Assembly: GCA_001780825.1 (NCBI GenBank)
Contig: MFIX01000129.1
Location: forward strand, 1-11,056
From: Candidatus Glassbacteria bacterium RIFCSPLOWO2_12_FULL_58_11
GTDB taxonomy: Bacteria > Gemmatimonadota > Glassbacteria > GWA2-58-10
DNA length: 11,056 nt
Direction of reading: 5' to 3'
Part shown: one piece after another, positions 1 through 6,569 of the stretch
Layout: the number at the start of each line of letters is the position of its first letter
How positions within the stretch are numbered: the first letter of the stretch is position 1
Program-made: the position numbers and the translations under genes
The notes under the pieces: model-generated
Told to the model about the DNA's origin: nothing
Database searches by the model: none
Seen by the model: only the letters and a program-made list of their open reading frames with translations

Positions 1-695
1 AAAAGGGCTGGTTCGATATCGCCGTGCTGGGGTTCGATGAGAAGCCGGAAAAGGTGATGCGGATCATTTTCGGTTTTATCGCCGCCGAGGCGCCGGATTT
101 CAAGCTCGCCTCCTCGGGCGGCTTCCCGGGGGATGAGCACAAGCTGGCCGATGAGATAGTGATCCATATCGACGAAATGCTGAACCCGGTCCGCTGGGCC
201 AGTGTCGAGCCCCTGGTCAAAAAGTACCATGCCGACGAAAAGCGCCATATCACCTTTTACACGGCCTGCATGCCCCATTTCCCGAATACTTTCATCTTCT
301 CCCCGTTGCGGGAGTCGCGCCTGCTGGCCTGGCTGGCCTGGAAGTACGGTTTCGACGGGTATATCCGCTGGGCGGTGAACCTGTTCCCGGAAGACCCCTG
401 GAACCAACCGCTCTTTACCTGGCCCTCGGGGGACATGTTCTTTGTCTATCCGGGGCCGGACGGCCCGTTGGACAGCATGCGCTGGGAGATGCTGCGCCAG
501 GGTATCCAGGACTACGAGGCGCTGCGGATCGCCTGGCAGCGGGCTGAGAAAGCCGGCAGGGATGACCTGCTGGAGAAGCTGCGCGCGGCGGTGGAACAGG
601 CGTCGGTTATCGATGACTGCGGCTGGATTCCCTATATCGAGGAATCCAGGGCCGCGGTCAACGCCGTGCTGCGCGAACTCGGGCCGGAGACTTGA
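1..695 (+). CDS. DUF4091 / GH123-like glycoside hydrolase, C-terminal part (5' end outside window)
   Basis: The reading frame is open from base 3 and ends at TGA 693-695. It encodes about 230 C-terminal residues; the GTG at 24 is an internal codon, not the start. The fragment carries the typical end of the DUF4091 family, which is related to the catalytic domain of glycoside hydrolase family 123 (beta-N-acetylgalactosaminidases). Visible hallmarks are FIFSPLRESRLLAWLAWKYG followed by FDGYIRWAVN, then the pair TWPSGDMFFVYPG and LRQGIQDYEALRI. Family members are usually secreted or surface carbohydrate-cleaving enzymes, but any signal peptide lies outside the window. An acidic stretch with DE residues (IHIDEMLNP) may belong to the active-site region; that is a guess. 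The gene ends cleanly and appears intact at its 3' end. The family call is firm, but the substrate cannot be read from this fragment. Confidence 0.85.
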   Translation, partial: KGWFDIAVLGFDEKPEKVMRIIFGFIAAEAPDFKLASSGGFPGDEHKLADEIVIHIDEMLNPVRWASVEPLVKKYHADEKRHITFYTACMPHFPNTFIFSPLRESRLLAWLAWKYGFDGYIRWAVNLFPEDPWNQPLFTWPSGDMFFVYPGPDGPLDSMRWEMLRQGIQDYEALRIAWQRAEKAGRDDLLEKLRAAVEQASVIDDCGWIPYIEESRAAVNAVLRELGPET

Positions 696-724
696 AAGGA
701 ACCACAGGTTCGGAGGTGCAGCCA

Positions 725-799
725 ATGGAGCGCAGCAAATTTATTCATGCGTCTTCCACAGGACGGCGTAGGGGCGATCCCGATTTTATCGGGACGTAG
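725..799 (+). pseudogene. Tiny ORF with strong RBS, possible truncated start of an exported protein gene
   Basis: ATG at 725 is preceded by GGAGG (712-716) at 8-nt spacing, a better ribosome site than several real genes here have. The frame stays open for only 24 codons to TAG 797-799. Its first 13 residues, MERSKFIHASSTG, resemble the beginning of twin-arginine or Sec signal regions (compare RRxFIxxSS), although the second arginine is missing. The frame then runs straight into the hairpin repeat at 772-802, which supplies the residues GDPDFIGT and the stop codon. I infer a gene that followed the glycoside hydrolase and was cut off when repeat sequence replaced its body. It could equally be a chance ORF or a small leader peptide. 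Confidence 0.25.
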
Positions 800-802
800 C
801 CC
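772..802. repeat. Hairpin-forming intergenic repeat (GTAGGGGC type)
   Basis: TCCCGAT (778-784) and ATCGGGA (788-794) form a perfect 7-bp stem around a TTT loop. After a small internal loop it is extended by GGGC (772-775) pairing with GCCC (799-802). It begins in GTAGGGGCG, a sequence start I associate from memory with short hairpin repeats dispersed in environmental bacterial genomes; I cannot test copy number here. It is not a typical intrinsic terminator because no T-run follows the stem. A second small hairpin, AGAACC (808-813) with GGTTCT (817-822), follows directly. Confidence 0.55.
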
Positions 803-840
803 ATACGAGAACCTTGGGTTCTAAATACCGCGGCTGATCC

Positions 841-985
841 GTCAACCCTGTTAAAATATTCTGATAAAATAGCCCCGCTCTAGCGTCCAAATCTCCAGGG
901 GCTTCCAAGGTTGACCGCACCGGAATTTTATTGCCCCATAATTGCCGGGGAATTAAAATGGTAAAGCTAAGCCAGGCTATTTTAT
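841..985. repeat. Nested inverted repeats upstream of the TPR gene
   Basis: This stretch lies in the gap between the hydrolase and the TPR gene and has no convincing coding content. GTCAACC (841-847) pairs with GGTTGAC (909-915), and inside it AGCCCC (871-876) pairs with GGGGCT (898-903), giving one nested stem-loop. Independently, ATAAAATAGCC (864-874) is the exact reverse complement of GGCTATTTTAT (975-985), an 11-bp match 100 nt apart that would compete with the inner stem. A further imperfect pair lies around ATTTTATTGCCCC (925-937) and GGGGAATTAAAAT (947-959). The region could be a non-autonomous mobile repeat, a degraded element or a structured 5' leader. Sequence alone does not decide. 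Confidence 0.4.
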
Positions 986-1014
986 ACCCGTCCGGTTCAA
1001 CATGGAGTGGCAGA

Positions 1015-1893
1015 ATGCGGCACATTTGGAAATTGGAAGAAAAAACGGGAAACCTGAAATGGATATTCATTTTACTTTTAGCCGCCGGAATATTTTCATC
1101 CGGCCTGGCCCAGCAGCTCACGAGCACAAACGCTCAAGCTGTCGTCCTTTACAATGAAGGCCTCATTCTCGCCGACCAGGAGAAATTTAACGAGGCCCTG
1201 ACCAAGCTGCGCCAGGCGATAGATCTCGATCCGAACTTTATCCAGGCCCACCTGCGCTACATGGATGCTTTCCGCAGCGTGGGCCGCGGGTCCGAGGTGG
1301 CTGTCATGTACAAGAACATGCTCGGCCAGCATCCGAGCTCCGCGCTCTACCACTTTCTTTACGGAAGGGCCCTCGATGCGCTCGCCGACAAGCGGGCCGA
1401 GTTCAAGAAAGCGCTGGAGCTAGACTCGACTTACTACTGGGCTCAATTCGGCATCGGCGGTACCTACATGTTGGAAAGCCGCTATGACGAGGCAATCGTG
1501 GCGCTCAACAAAGCCCTGGAGATGAAGCCCGACGGGATCGACGCCCTGACCCTGCTGGCGACGATCTATATCGATAAGGGGATGCCGTACCAGGCCCGCT
1601 CGCTCTTGGAGCAGGCTCTGGCCCTTGACTCCCTCAATCCCGGGTTGTACATGAAACTCGGGCAGGTCTACAGTCAGCTCGAAAAATACCAGACCGCTGA
1701 AAAGGCCTTTCGCAAGGCCGCCGCGCTGAAACCGGATGAGCCGGTGATTTATTACTATATCGGTTTGGCCTGCGAGCTGGGCCAGGAAAATGACGGGGCC
1801 GTGGAAAATTATGAAAAATTCGTCCAGATAGCGCCCGACCACGAGCTCGCCCCGGCAGCCAAAAAAAATATCGAGCGGCTGAAAAAGAAATAG
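1015..1893 (+). CDS. Exported tetratricopeptide repeat (TPR) protein
   Basis: Encodes 292 residues from ATG 1015, which has GGAG at 1004-1007, 7 nt upstream. Residues 16-32 are hydrophobic (WIFILLLAAGIFSSGLA) and end before QQ, consistent with a Sec signal peptide cleaved after an alanine, so the protein is probably periplasmic or exported. The rest is a chain of about seven TPR helix pairs of about 34 residues, with repeated endings such as KLRQAIDLDPN, FKKALELDST, LNKALEMKPD, LEQALALDSL, FRKAAALKPD and YEKFVQIAPD. The third repeat is shortened. A charged helix ending in KKK caps the array. TPR arrays hold protein partners; no catalytic domain is present, so a scaffold or assembly role is likely and the partner is unknown. 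ATG 958 (GGGG at 947-950) and TTG 931 are in-frame alternatives. They would add an unusual N-terminal extension and overlap the inverted repeats, so 1015 is preferred. Confidence 0.85.
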   Translation: MRHIWKLEEKTGNLKWIFILLLAAGIFSSGLAQQLTSTNAQAVVLYNEGLILADQEKFNEALTKLRQAIDLDPNFIQAHLRYMDAFRSVGRGSEVAVMYKNMLGQHPSSALYHFLYGRALDALADKRAEFKKALELDSTYYWAQFGIGGTYMLESRYDEAIVALNKALEMKPDGIDALTLLATIYIDKGMPYQARSLLEQALALDSLNPGLYMKLGQVYSQLEKYQTAEKAFRKAAALKPDEPVIYYYIGLACELGQENDGAVENYEKFVQIAPDHELAPAAKKNIERLKKK

Positions 1894-1986
1894 CCCGGCA
1901 AAAATCCCTGATCCCATCCGGCAGGCCCGGTTACGTTCCTCGAATATTCTGCTCACCCGAATCCCTTACCCTCCCGGGAGCGACCG

Positions 1987-2613
1987 ATGTTGCGGCGGCT
2001 CTGTGCCGGCTTTCTTATTCTGGCGGCCCTGGCGGTTTTGATTCTCGCCGGCCTCTGGCTGAGCCGTCACTGGTGGCTCGCGGAGCTCGGCGCGTACCTT
2101 GTAGTGGACCAGCCGCCGGAACGCTCCGGGGCGATCGTGGCGGTCAGCGGCAGTCAGGAGCGCCGTCAATGGGCCATCGAGCTCTATCGCCGGGGCTATG
2201 CGGACCGCCTGATCTTCAATGTCTCCGACACGTCCTACTATTTCGGCATGCCCATCGATCCGGTCGAAAGTATCATGCAAATGGCCTCGGCCGCCGGTAT
2301 CCCGCGGGACTCTCTACTGATCAACCCCGGTATTTCCTCGACCTGGGAGGATGCCCGGGCCACCCGGGAGACCGTCCTGAAGCTGGGTTTGCGCTCGATC
2401 CTGGTCGTCAGCTCGCCCTTCAACATGCGCCGGGTCTGTCTCACCTACAAGCATCGCCTCGGCGATCTGCCCCTTAAAATGACTTTCTGTTCCGTGCCTT
2501 TTGAAAGGGAAAAGCTCTCTCCGGAAAGCTGGTGGAGCCGCGAACGCGAGCTTCAAATGGTGGTTGATGAGTATATAAAAATCGTCTTTTACGAGTTTAA
2601 ATATTTTCATTGA
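1987..2613 (+). CDS. Membrane-anchored DUF218 (YdcF/SanA/ElyC-like) protein
   Basis: Encodes 208 residues; ATG 1987 follows GGGAG (1976-1980) at 6 nt. Residues 4-25 form one transmembrane helix after a short basic N-terminus (MLRR), placing the remaining domain outside the cytoplasm. That domain follows the DUF218 pattern: GAIVAVSGSQERRQWAIELY near 48-67, RLIFNVS at 74-80, the STWEDA segment at 118-123 (family usually ST.ENA) and VVSSPFNMRR at 140-149 (family usually VTS.YHM.R). It closes with an aromatic-rich E..K..FYEF tail. SanA and ElyC in E. coli affect envelope integrity and polysaccharide or peptidoglycan assembly, but no enzymatic activity is generally established for the family. The His-to-Asn change in the HM.R motif is a deviation worth noting. 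It lies 93 nt after the TPR gene on the same strand, so co-transcription is possible. Confidence 0.85.
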   Translation: MLRRLCAGFLILAALAVLILAGLWLSRHWWLAELGAYLVVDQPPERSGAIVAVSGSQERRQWAIELYRRGYADRLIFNVSDTSYYFGMPIDPVESIMQMASAAGIPRDSLLINPGISSTWEDARATRETVLKLGLRSILVVSSPFNMRRVCLTYKHRLGDLPLKMTFCSVPFEREKLSPESWWSRERELQMVVDEYIKIVFYEFKYFH

Positions 2614-2683
2614 GAGATTTTGTTAGTACATTGAATCAGAACATCCACGGCCTCTATTTCCAGAGCAATCGCTCCTTATAGAC

Positions 2684-5560
2684 GTGAACCCTGAAATGGC
2701 CGATGCAAAAAAACAAGCGGTAAAGGACCCAGCCGCCGAGGCCCCGGCCGAGGGGATTCAGAAGATAACTCCGCCGGGTCTTATCGCGCGCAGCGCGCCG
2801 GCCGGGGAAACCCGGCCGGAACAGAAAGGCTGCTATGGCTTCAAGGGCGGCCTGATCGGCTTTGTCGATTGGGAGGGCCAGGTCTTTGTCACCCCCGGCA
2901 CCCGGCTGAAACTCGACATTCTGCAGGAGTCGGGGTTCAACAGACCCAAGCCGCCGATCGGCGTACCCTTCTCGGATGGAACGATCAAAAGCAAACGCTG
3001 GCTGCGCAAAGCTCTCCCTAAGGCGGAGATCATGCGCTCGGTCGAGGAAAACCTGTTGCCTAAAATGGAACCCAGGGTTTATAACGGACTGCTCAAGATC
3101 AATCTGGAAGGCTTGAAAGCGCTGCCCGAGGAATTCCTGAATCAGCGCTGTGTCCTGGTGCAGGTGAAATTTTATCATTACGTAGGCCTCTGCGCCACCT
3201 ACCGGGGAATCCTCTCTTTTACCGACTGGGAAGCCGATACCTGGGTCACCCCTTATTCCCCCGGGAAAAAAGCCCTTCTCGAGGCCCACGGCTACGTATA
3301 TGTGGAATCGATGATCAAGGTGCCCTATTCGCTGGAGAGCAAGGAGAACCGGATCTGGCTGGCCCGCAATATTCCTGCGGAGGAGTGGAAGCGCACCGAA
3401 AAAGAGGTGGAGCAGGCCCATCTCGAAGAGAGCCTGCAAATAGCGAAAGCGAAAATCGAACAGCTCGGCCTCAAGGATCTGCCCGCCGAATTGCTGGCCG
3501 AATCGGCGGAGTGCGAGGTCGAATATCCGAATTACATCGGCCTGGCCGGGTCGCATAACGGGATCCTCTCATTCACTGATCCGCTCGCCAGGACTTATGT
3601 CACGCCGGCGACCCAGGCCAAAGTCGAGCTGCTGAAATCCCTCGGCTACCAGTTCATGGGCTCCGGGATAAAAGTACCGCATTCGCTTAAATCCAAAGAG
3701 GATATCCTCTGGCTCAAGACGCATATCAGCGAGGAACTCTGGGAGAATGCCCGGAAAACCGCCGAGGCCGAACTGCAGCGGATCGATATCGAACAGGCCG
3801 AGAAAAGACAGCGCAGCCTGGGACTGGAAGACCTGCCCTCCGCGCTGATCGACCATTCGATAAAGACCGAAACCCGCCAGCTCAATTTTTGCGGCCAGTA
3901 TTTTGTCCGGCACGATATCCTGGGCTTTGTCGATCCGGTCGGAGTGGTTTATATCACCCCATCCACCAAAAAGAAAATCGAGCTGCTTAAAGCCGCCAAT
4001 TATCAGCCGGCGGTCGCCGGGTTCATTCTGCCCTGCTCGGAGGGCACCCAGGCTGACCTGGACTTTATCCGCAGGCACCTCTCCCAGGAAGAACTGGACG
4101 AAAGCTCCAGAGAGCGCGCCGAAGAGTCGGAAACAGAACTCGACTCGATGATCCGCAAGCTGATCGAGAAGCGCAAGATCGCTAAATTGCCCGCAGAACT
4201 GCTCGAGCGCAGCGCCCGGACCGACATTCGGCAGATCGATCTTATCGGCCACTACTGTTCCCGCGGCGGAGTGACCTGTTTCATCCATGAGGATGGGTAT
4301 TATTTTGTCACACCGCACGTGCCCTGGAAGGAGGAAGCGCTGAAAGAGGCCGGATACAGCCTTCCCGAGGCGCTTATCCGCGTGCCCTACGGCTCGGGCA
4401 CCGAGGAGGACCAGCAGTGGCTCGAGAGCAATCTACCGCAAGGCGAGCTGGGAAAAAGCCGGGAGGAGCTGCGCAAGATTGAAAAGAGGGAGAAAGATCA
4501 GGAGCTGAAAGCCCACCTGAAAAAAATCGGCCTCGCGGAGCAGGTTCCCCAGGAGCTCGCCTCCCGCTCGGCAAAGACCCCGGAGCTCAATGAGGACCAG
4601 ATCGGACATTACCTGATCCAGAAAGACCTGATTGCCTTTGTCGGGCCGGATGGAAGCGTCTGGCTCACTCCTTATACTCCCTCGAAAATCAAAATGCTGG
4701 AAAAAGCCGTTTACAAACAGGCCACCCGGAAGATCGTCCTGCCTTTCTCCGGCGAATCCGAGGAGGATGTGGCCTGGAGAAACGAAAACTTGCCCGAAGG
4801 GGAAATACTGCGCAGCCGCGAGGAGATCGAAGCGCTGGAACACGCGAAAGAAGACCACCTGGCCGCCGATATCGCGGTCCGGCACCATCTGAAAGAGCTC
4901 GGCCCGGAATTCCTCGAGCGCTGCCTCGTACTGGAAAAAGTGAATCCCCAGCTTGCCGGGCTTTACTACCTGTGCGACGAGCTGCTTTTCTTTGTCGACG
5001 GCAAGCGGGTGCTCCAGGTGACCCCGCAGACCCCGGCGAAACTCAAAGCAATCGCCGAGGCCGGCTATCATGGGCAGGAAAAAATCCCGGCGCTCCCGCG
5101 AGCCTCCGGCAGCCCGGAGGATTTGCAATGGATCGCGGAGAACCTGCCCGAAGGCGAATTCGAGCGCAGCCGCCAGGAAAGCCTGGGCCTGGAAAGGGCC
5201 AAACTGGATGAAAAGGTGCTCAAGAACCTGGAGAAATTTTCTCTGAAACCGGTGGAGCAGGACTTGCTGGAGCGCTTTGCCGACAGCGGCGAATCTGATT
5301 CGAACAATATCGGCCGTCTCGGGATTTACCGCGGCGTTTTTGCATTTGTCGGCCCGGATGAGCGGGTGCTGGTCGGCTGGTACACGCCGGACAAGCAGGA
5401 AGCGCTCGAGGAATGCGGGTACAAACTCGCGGGCCGCCTGCCGATCAAAGTCCCCTATGCGATGCCCGATCCCGAGCAGCGACGATGGCTGCGCGAGAAC
5501 TTGCCGGAACCGGATGAGGAAGAGGCGATTTCGGTGGAAGAAAACGCTGAGGGGCTTTAA
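2684..5560 (+). CDS. Large protein of eight tandem ~118-residue repeats, unknown function
   Basis: Encodes 958 residues from GTG 2684, or 954 from ATG 2696. Neither start has a clear Shine-Dalgarno box, so the start is uncertain by four codons. After a ~25-residue Lys/Ala/Pro/Glu-rich leader, the whole protein is eight copies of one unit. The threonine of an invariant TP dipeptide lies at residues 70, 189, 307, 425, 543, 662, 780 and 901, a period of 118-121. Each unit has a short helical start (LPxELLERSA-like) and a beta-looking core (GxYxxxxxILxFVD, then a [YFW][VIL]TPxTPxK pattern, helix, GY). It then has IKVPYSxxSxEDxxWL, NLPxEE and a charged, probably coiled helix. There is no signal peptide, membrane segment or cysteine cluster, so a cytoplasmic repeat protein is likely. 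I do not recognise the unit as a known family. A binding scaffold or a surface-like array are possibilities only. Base usage matches the neighbours. Confidence 0.9.
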   Translation: MNPEMADAKKQAVKDPAAEAPAEGIQKITPPGLIARSAPAGETRPEQKGCYGFKGGLIGFVDWEGQVFVTPGTRLKLDILQESGFNRPKPPIGVPFSDGTIKSKRWLRKALPKAEIMRSVEENLLPKMEPRVYNGLLKINLEGLKALPEEFLNQRCVLVQVKFYHYVGLCATYRGILSFTDWEADTWVTPYSPGKKALLEAHGYVYVESMIKVPYSLESKENRIWLARNIPAEEWKRTEKEVEQAHLEESLQIAKAKIEQLGLKDLPAELLAESAECEVEYPNYIGLAGSHNGILSFTDPLARTYVTPATQAKVELLKSLGYQFMGSGIKVPHSLKSKEDILWLKTHISEELWENARKTAEAELQRIDIEQAEKRQRSLGLEDLPSALIDHSIKTETRQLNFCGQYFVRHDILGFVDPVGVVYITPSTKKKIELLKAANYQPAVAGFILPCSEGTQADLDFIRRHLSQEELDESSRERAEESETELDSMIRKLIEKRKIAKLPAELLERSARTDIRQIDLIGHYCSRGGVTCFIHEDGYYFVTPHVPWKEEALKEAGYSLPEALIRVPYGSGTEEDQQWLESNLPQGELGKSREELRKIEKREKDQELKAHLKKIGLAEQVPQELASRSAKTPELNEDQIGHYLIQKDLIAFVGPDGSVWLTPYTPSKIKMLEKAVYKQATRKIVLPFSGESEEDVAWRNENLPEGEILRSREEIEALEHAKEDHLAADIAVRHHLKELGPEFLERCLVLEKVNPQLAGLYYLCDELLFFVDGKRVLQVTPQTPAKLKAIAEAGYHGQEKIPALPRASGSPEDLQWIAENLPEGEFERSRQESLGLERAKLDEKVLKNLEKFSLKPVEQDLLERFADSGESDSNNIGRLGIYRGVFAFVGPDERVLVGWYTPDKQEALEECGYKLAGRLPIKVPYAMPDPEQRRWLRENLPEPDEEEAISVEENAEGL
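2759..5521 (+). repeat. Eight tandem protein-level repeats within the 958-residue protein
   Basis: The repeats start roughly at residues 26, 116, 234, 353, 470, 588, 708 and 825; these borders are approximate because the linker helices vary. Conserved positions across the units are the opening glycine and aromatic (GxY or GLx), a phenylalanine in the IxF strand, the TP dipeptide (8 of 8), a lysine soon after it, a G-Y pair (glycine lost in units 4 and 6, Y replaced by F in unit 1), the proline of VP/LP (8 of 8), and a tryptophan in ExxxWL (7 of 8; unit 4 has F). The last unit has two extra residues before its TP. Identity between units is low enough that the DNA shows no long direct repeats, which suggests old duplications rather than recent expansion. 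Confidence 0.85.
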
Positions 5561-5692
5561 ATTCCCGGCTCCGTCGATGATTTTTTGTGGCGTGCCTTTT
5601 TAATTGCCGGTTTGCATTTTATATTAGCAATGAATCTGATTATCATAATTTAAGCCGTTCCGCAGTTCGGCCGCTTAACGCGCAGGGACATT

Positions 5693-6238
5693 TTGAAAGA
5701 CAAGGGAATAAAATTCAACGGCGGAGGCTGCCTGTTCCTGCTGCTGTCAGGCGTCCTGCTGCTTTCAGGCTGCGCCGGCCTCAAGGCCCGGCTGAGCGCC
5801 TTGCGGCACCATCCGCAGCCGGCCCCGGCCGCGCAGGAGGTAGTCTCTCCGCTCGATTCCATATGGCGCAGCGCCGTGCCGGTGGATACGGTGGTCCTGC
5901 AAGAACGGCCGGCGAAAGCAGCAGGTCAAACGGAGCTCAATCCGGCGCCCGCTCCGGCCGAGCTGGTCGCCCCCGGAAAGGCCTGGGGCTACCGGGTCCA
6001 GTTGGCCTCCTCAGCCGACAAAAAAGAGCTCGAGGTCCTGCTGGCGCGGGTTGAGCGTGAATTCGGGACCCGTCCCGTACTGGAGGAATCCGCGGGCCGG
6101 TACAGCCTGCGGATCGGCTCATTCAGGAACCTGGAGGCCGCCGAATTCGAGCGCCAGCGGGCCTTTTCCTACGGCTATAAATTTGCCTGGATCGTGCAAA
6201 CTCAGATCCCCCACGAGGATTTCAAACCGGAGGAGTAA
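5693..6238 (+). CDS. SPOR-domain lipoprotein
   Basis: Encodes 181 residues from TTG 5693, with AGGGA at 5684-5688 just upstream. No ATG lies ahead of the signal peptide, so the rare start is needed. The N-terminus has a short basic region, a hydrophobic stretch (LFLLLSGVLLL) and a lipobox LLSGC with the lipidated cysteine at residue 27. A Pro/Ala-rich linker follows to about residue 97. Residues 98-172 match a SPOR domain: WGYRVQLASS at the start, GRYSLRIGSF in the middle and an aromatic WIVQTQI end. SPOR domains bind denuded glycan strands of septal peptidoglycan, as in FtsN, DamX and RlpA, so a role in cell division or wall remodelling at the outer or inner membrane is inferred. It is the first gene of a compact unit: its stop codon lies 2 nt before the next start, and its last codons contain that gene's GGAGGAG box. 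Confidence 0.9.
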   Translation: MKDKGIKFNGGGCLFLLLSGVLLLSGCAGLKARLSALRHHPQPAPAAQEVVSPLDSIWRSAVPVDTVVLQERPAKAAGQTELNPAPAPAELVAPGKAWGYRVQLASSADKKELEVLLARVEREFGTRPVLEESAGRYSLRIGSFRNLEAAEFERQRAFSYGYKFAWIVQTQIPHEDFKPEE

Positions 6239-6240
6239 AT

Positions 6241-6564
6241 ATGCTGGTCAGAGGAAAGTTCTTTCATCTGGATGAAAGCTGCCAGATTTTCAAGTTTCTG
6301 AAAGAGGGGGAGTCCTGCTTTTATAAATCAGCCTGCGATTCGATCTGTAAGCTGGCGGACGGGGCCATGGAGTACAAGAAGATGCGGGATCAGCTCGATT
6401 TCCGCGCTTTCCCGGATGCCTGGAAAAAGAAAGAGGTGGAGATCCTGACCGAGGTGGCCAGGGTAATCCGCCACCTCGAGGAAAAAGGCAATTTCCTGGA
6501 TGCCAAAAGGCTGAAGTCCGCATATGGGTTCGATGTCGCCAAGCGGATGGCCACCAAGGAATAA
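6241..6564 (+). CDS. Conserved-looking small protein of unknown function
   Basis: Encodes 107 residues. ATG 6241 follows a near-perfect GGAGGAG (6229-6235) that lies inside the end of the SPOR gene, so translation is probably coupled. No signal peptide or membrane segment is visible, and the protein should be cytoplasmic. The N-terminal third holds four cysteines (residues 14, 26, 32, 36) spaced C-x11-C-x5-C-x3-C; these could bind a metal, but the spacing matches no motif I know. The rest is helical and strongly charged (KKKEVEILTEVARVIRHLEE and after). It sits 5 nt ahead of amrS, suggesting shared expression. I do not recognise the family. The coding call rests on the RBS, the tight packing on both sides and codon usage like the neighbours. 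Confidence 0.75.
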   Translation: MLVRGKFFHLDESCQIFKFLKEGESCFYKSACDSICKLADGAMEYKKMRDQLDFRAFPDAWKKKEVEILTEVARVIRHLEEKGNFLDAKRLKSAYGFDVAKRMATKE

Positions 6565-6569
6565 TTTTC

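Noticed and set aside
931..1014. TTG 931 or ATG 958 as start of the TPR gene
   Set aside because: They would place a non-hydrophobic 19-28 residue extension before the signal peptide and overlap inverted repeats; ATG 1015 has its own GGAG box. ATG 958 is not fully excluded.
2654..4318. Long open frames on the minus strand opposite the repeat protein
   Set aside because: They are by-products of GC-rich codon use in the plus-strand gene; they show no family motifs or RBS, and the plus-strand frame has a regular domain repeat.
2759..5521. CRISPR or DNA-level tandem repeat
   Set aside because: The periodicity exists in the protein only; there are no short identical direct repeats with spacers.
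5561..5692. Sigma-70-like promoter before the SPOR gene
   Set aside because: AT-rich boxes such as TATATT (5620-5625) and CATAAT (5644-5649) occur, but no -35 box at 16-18 bp spacing fits well.
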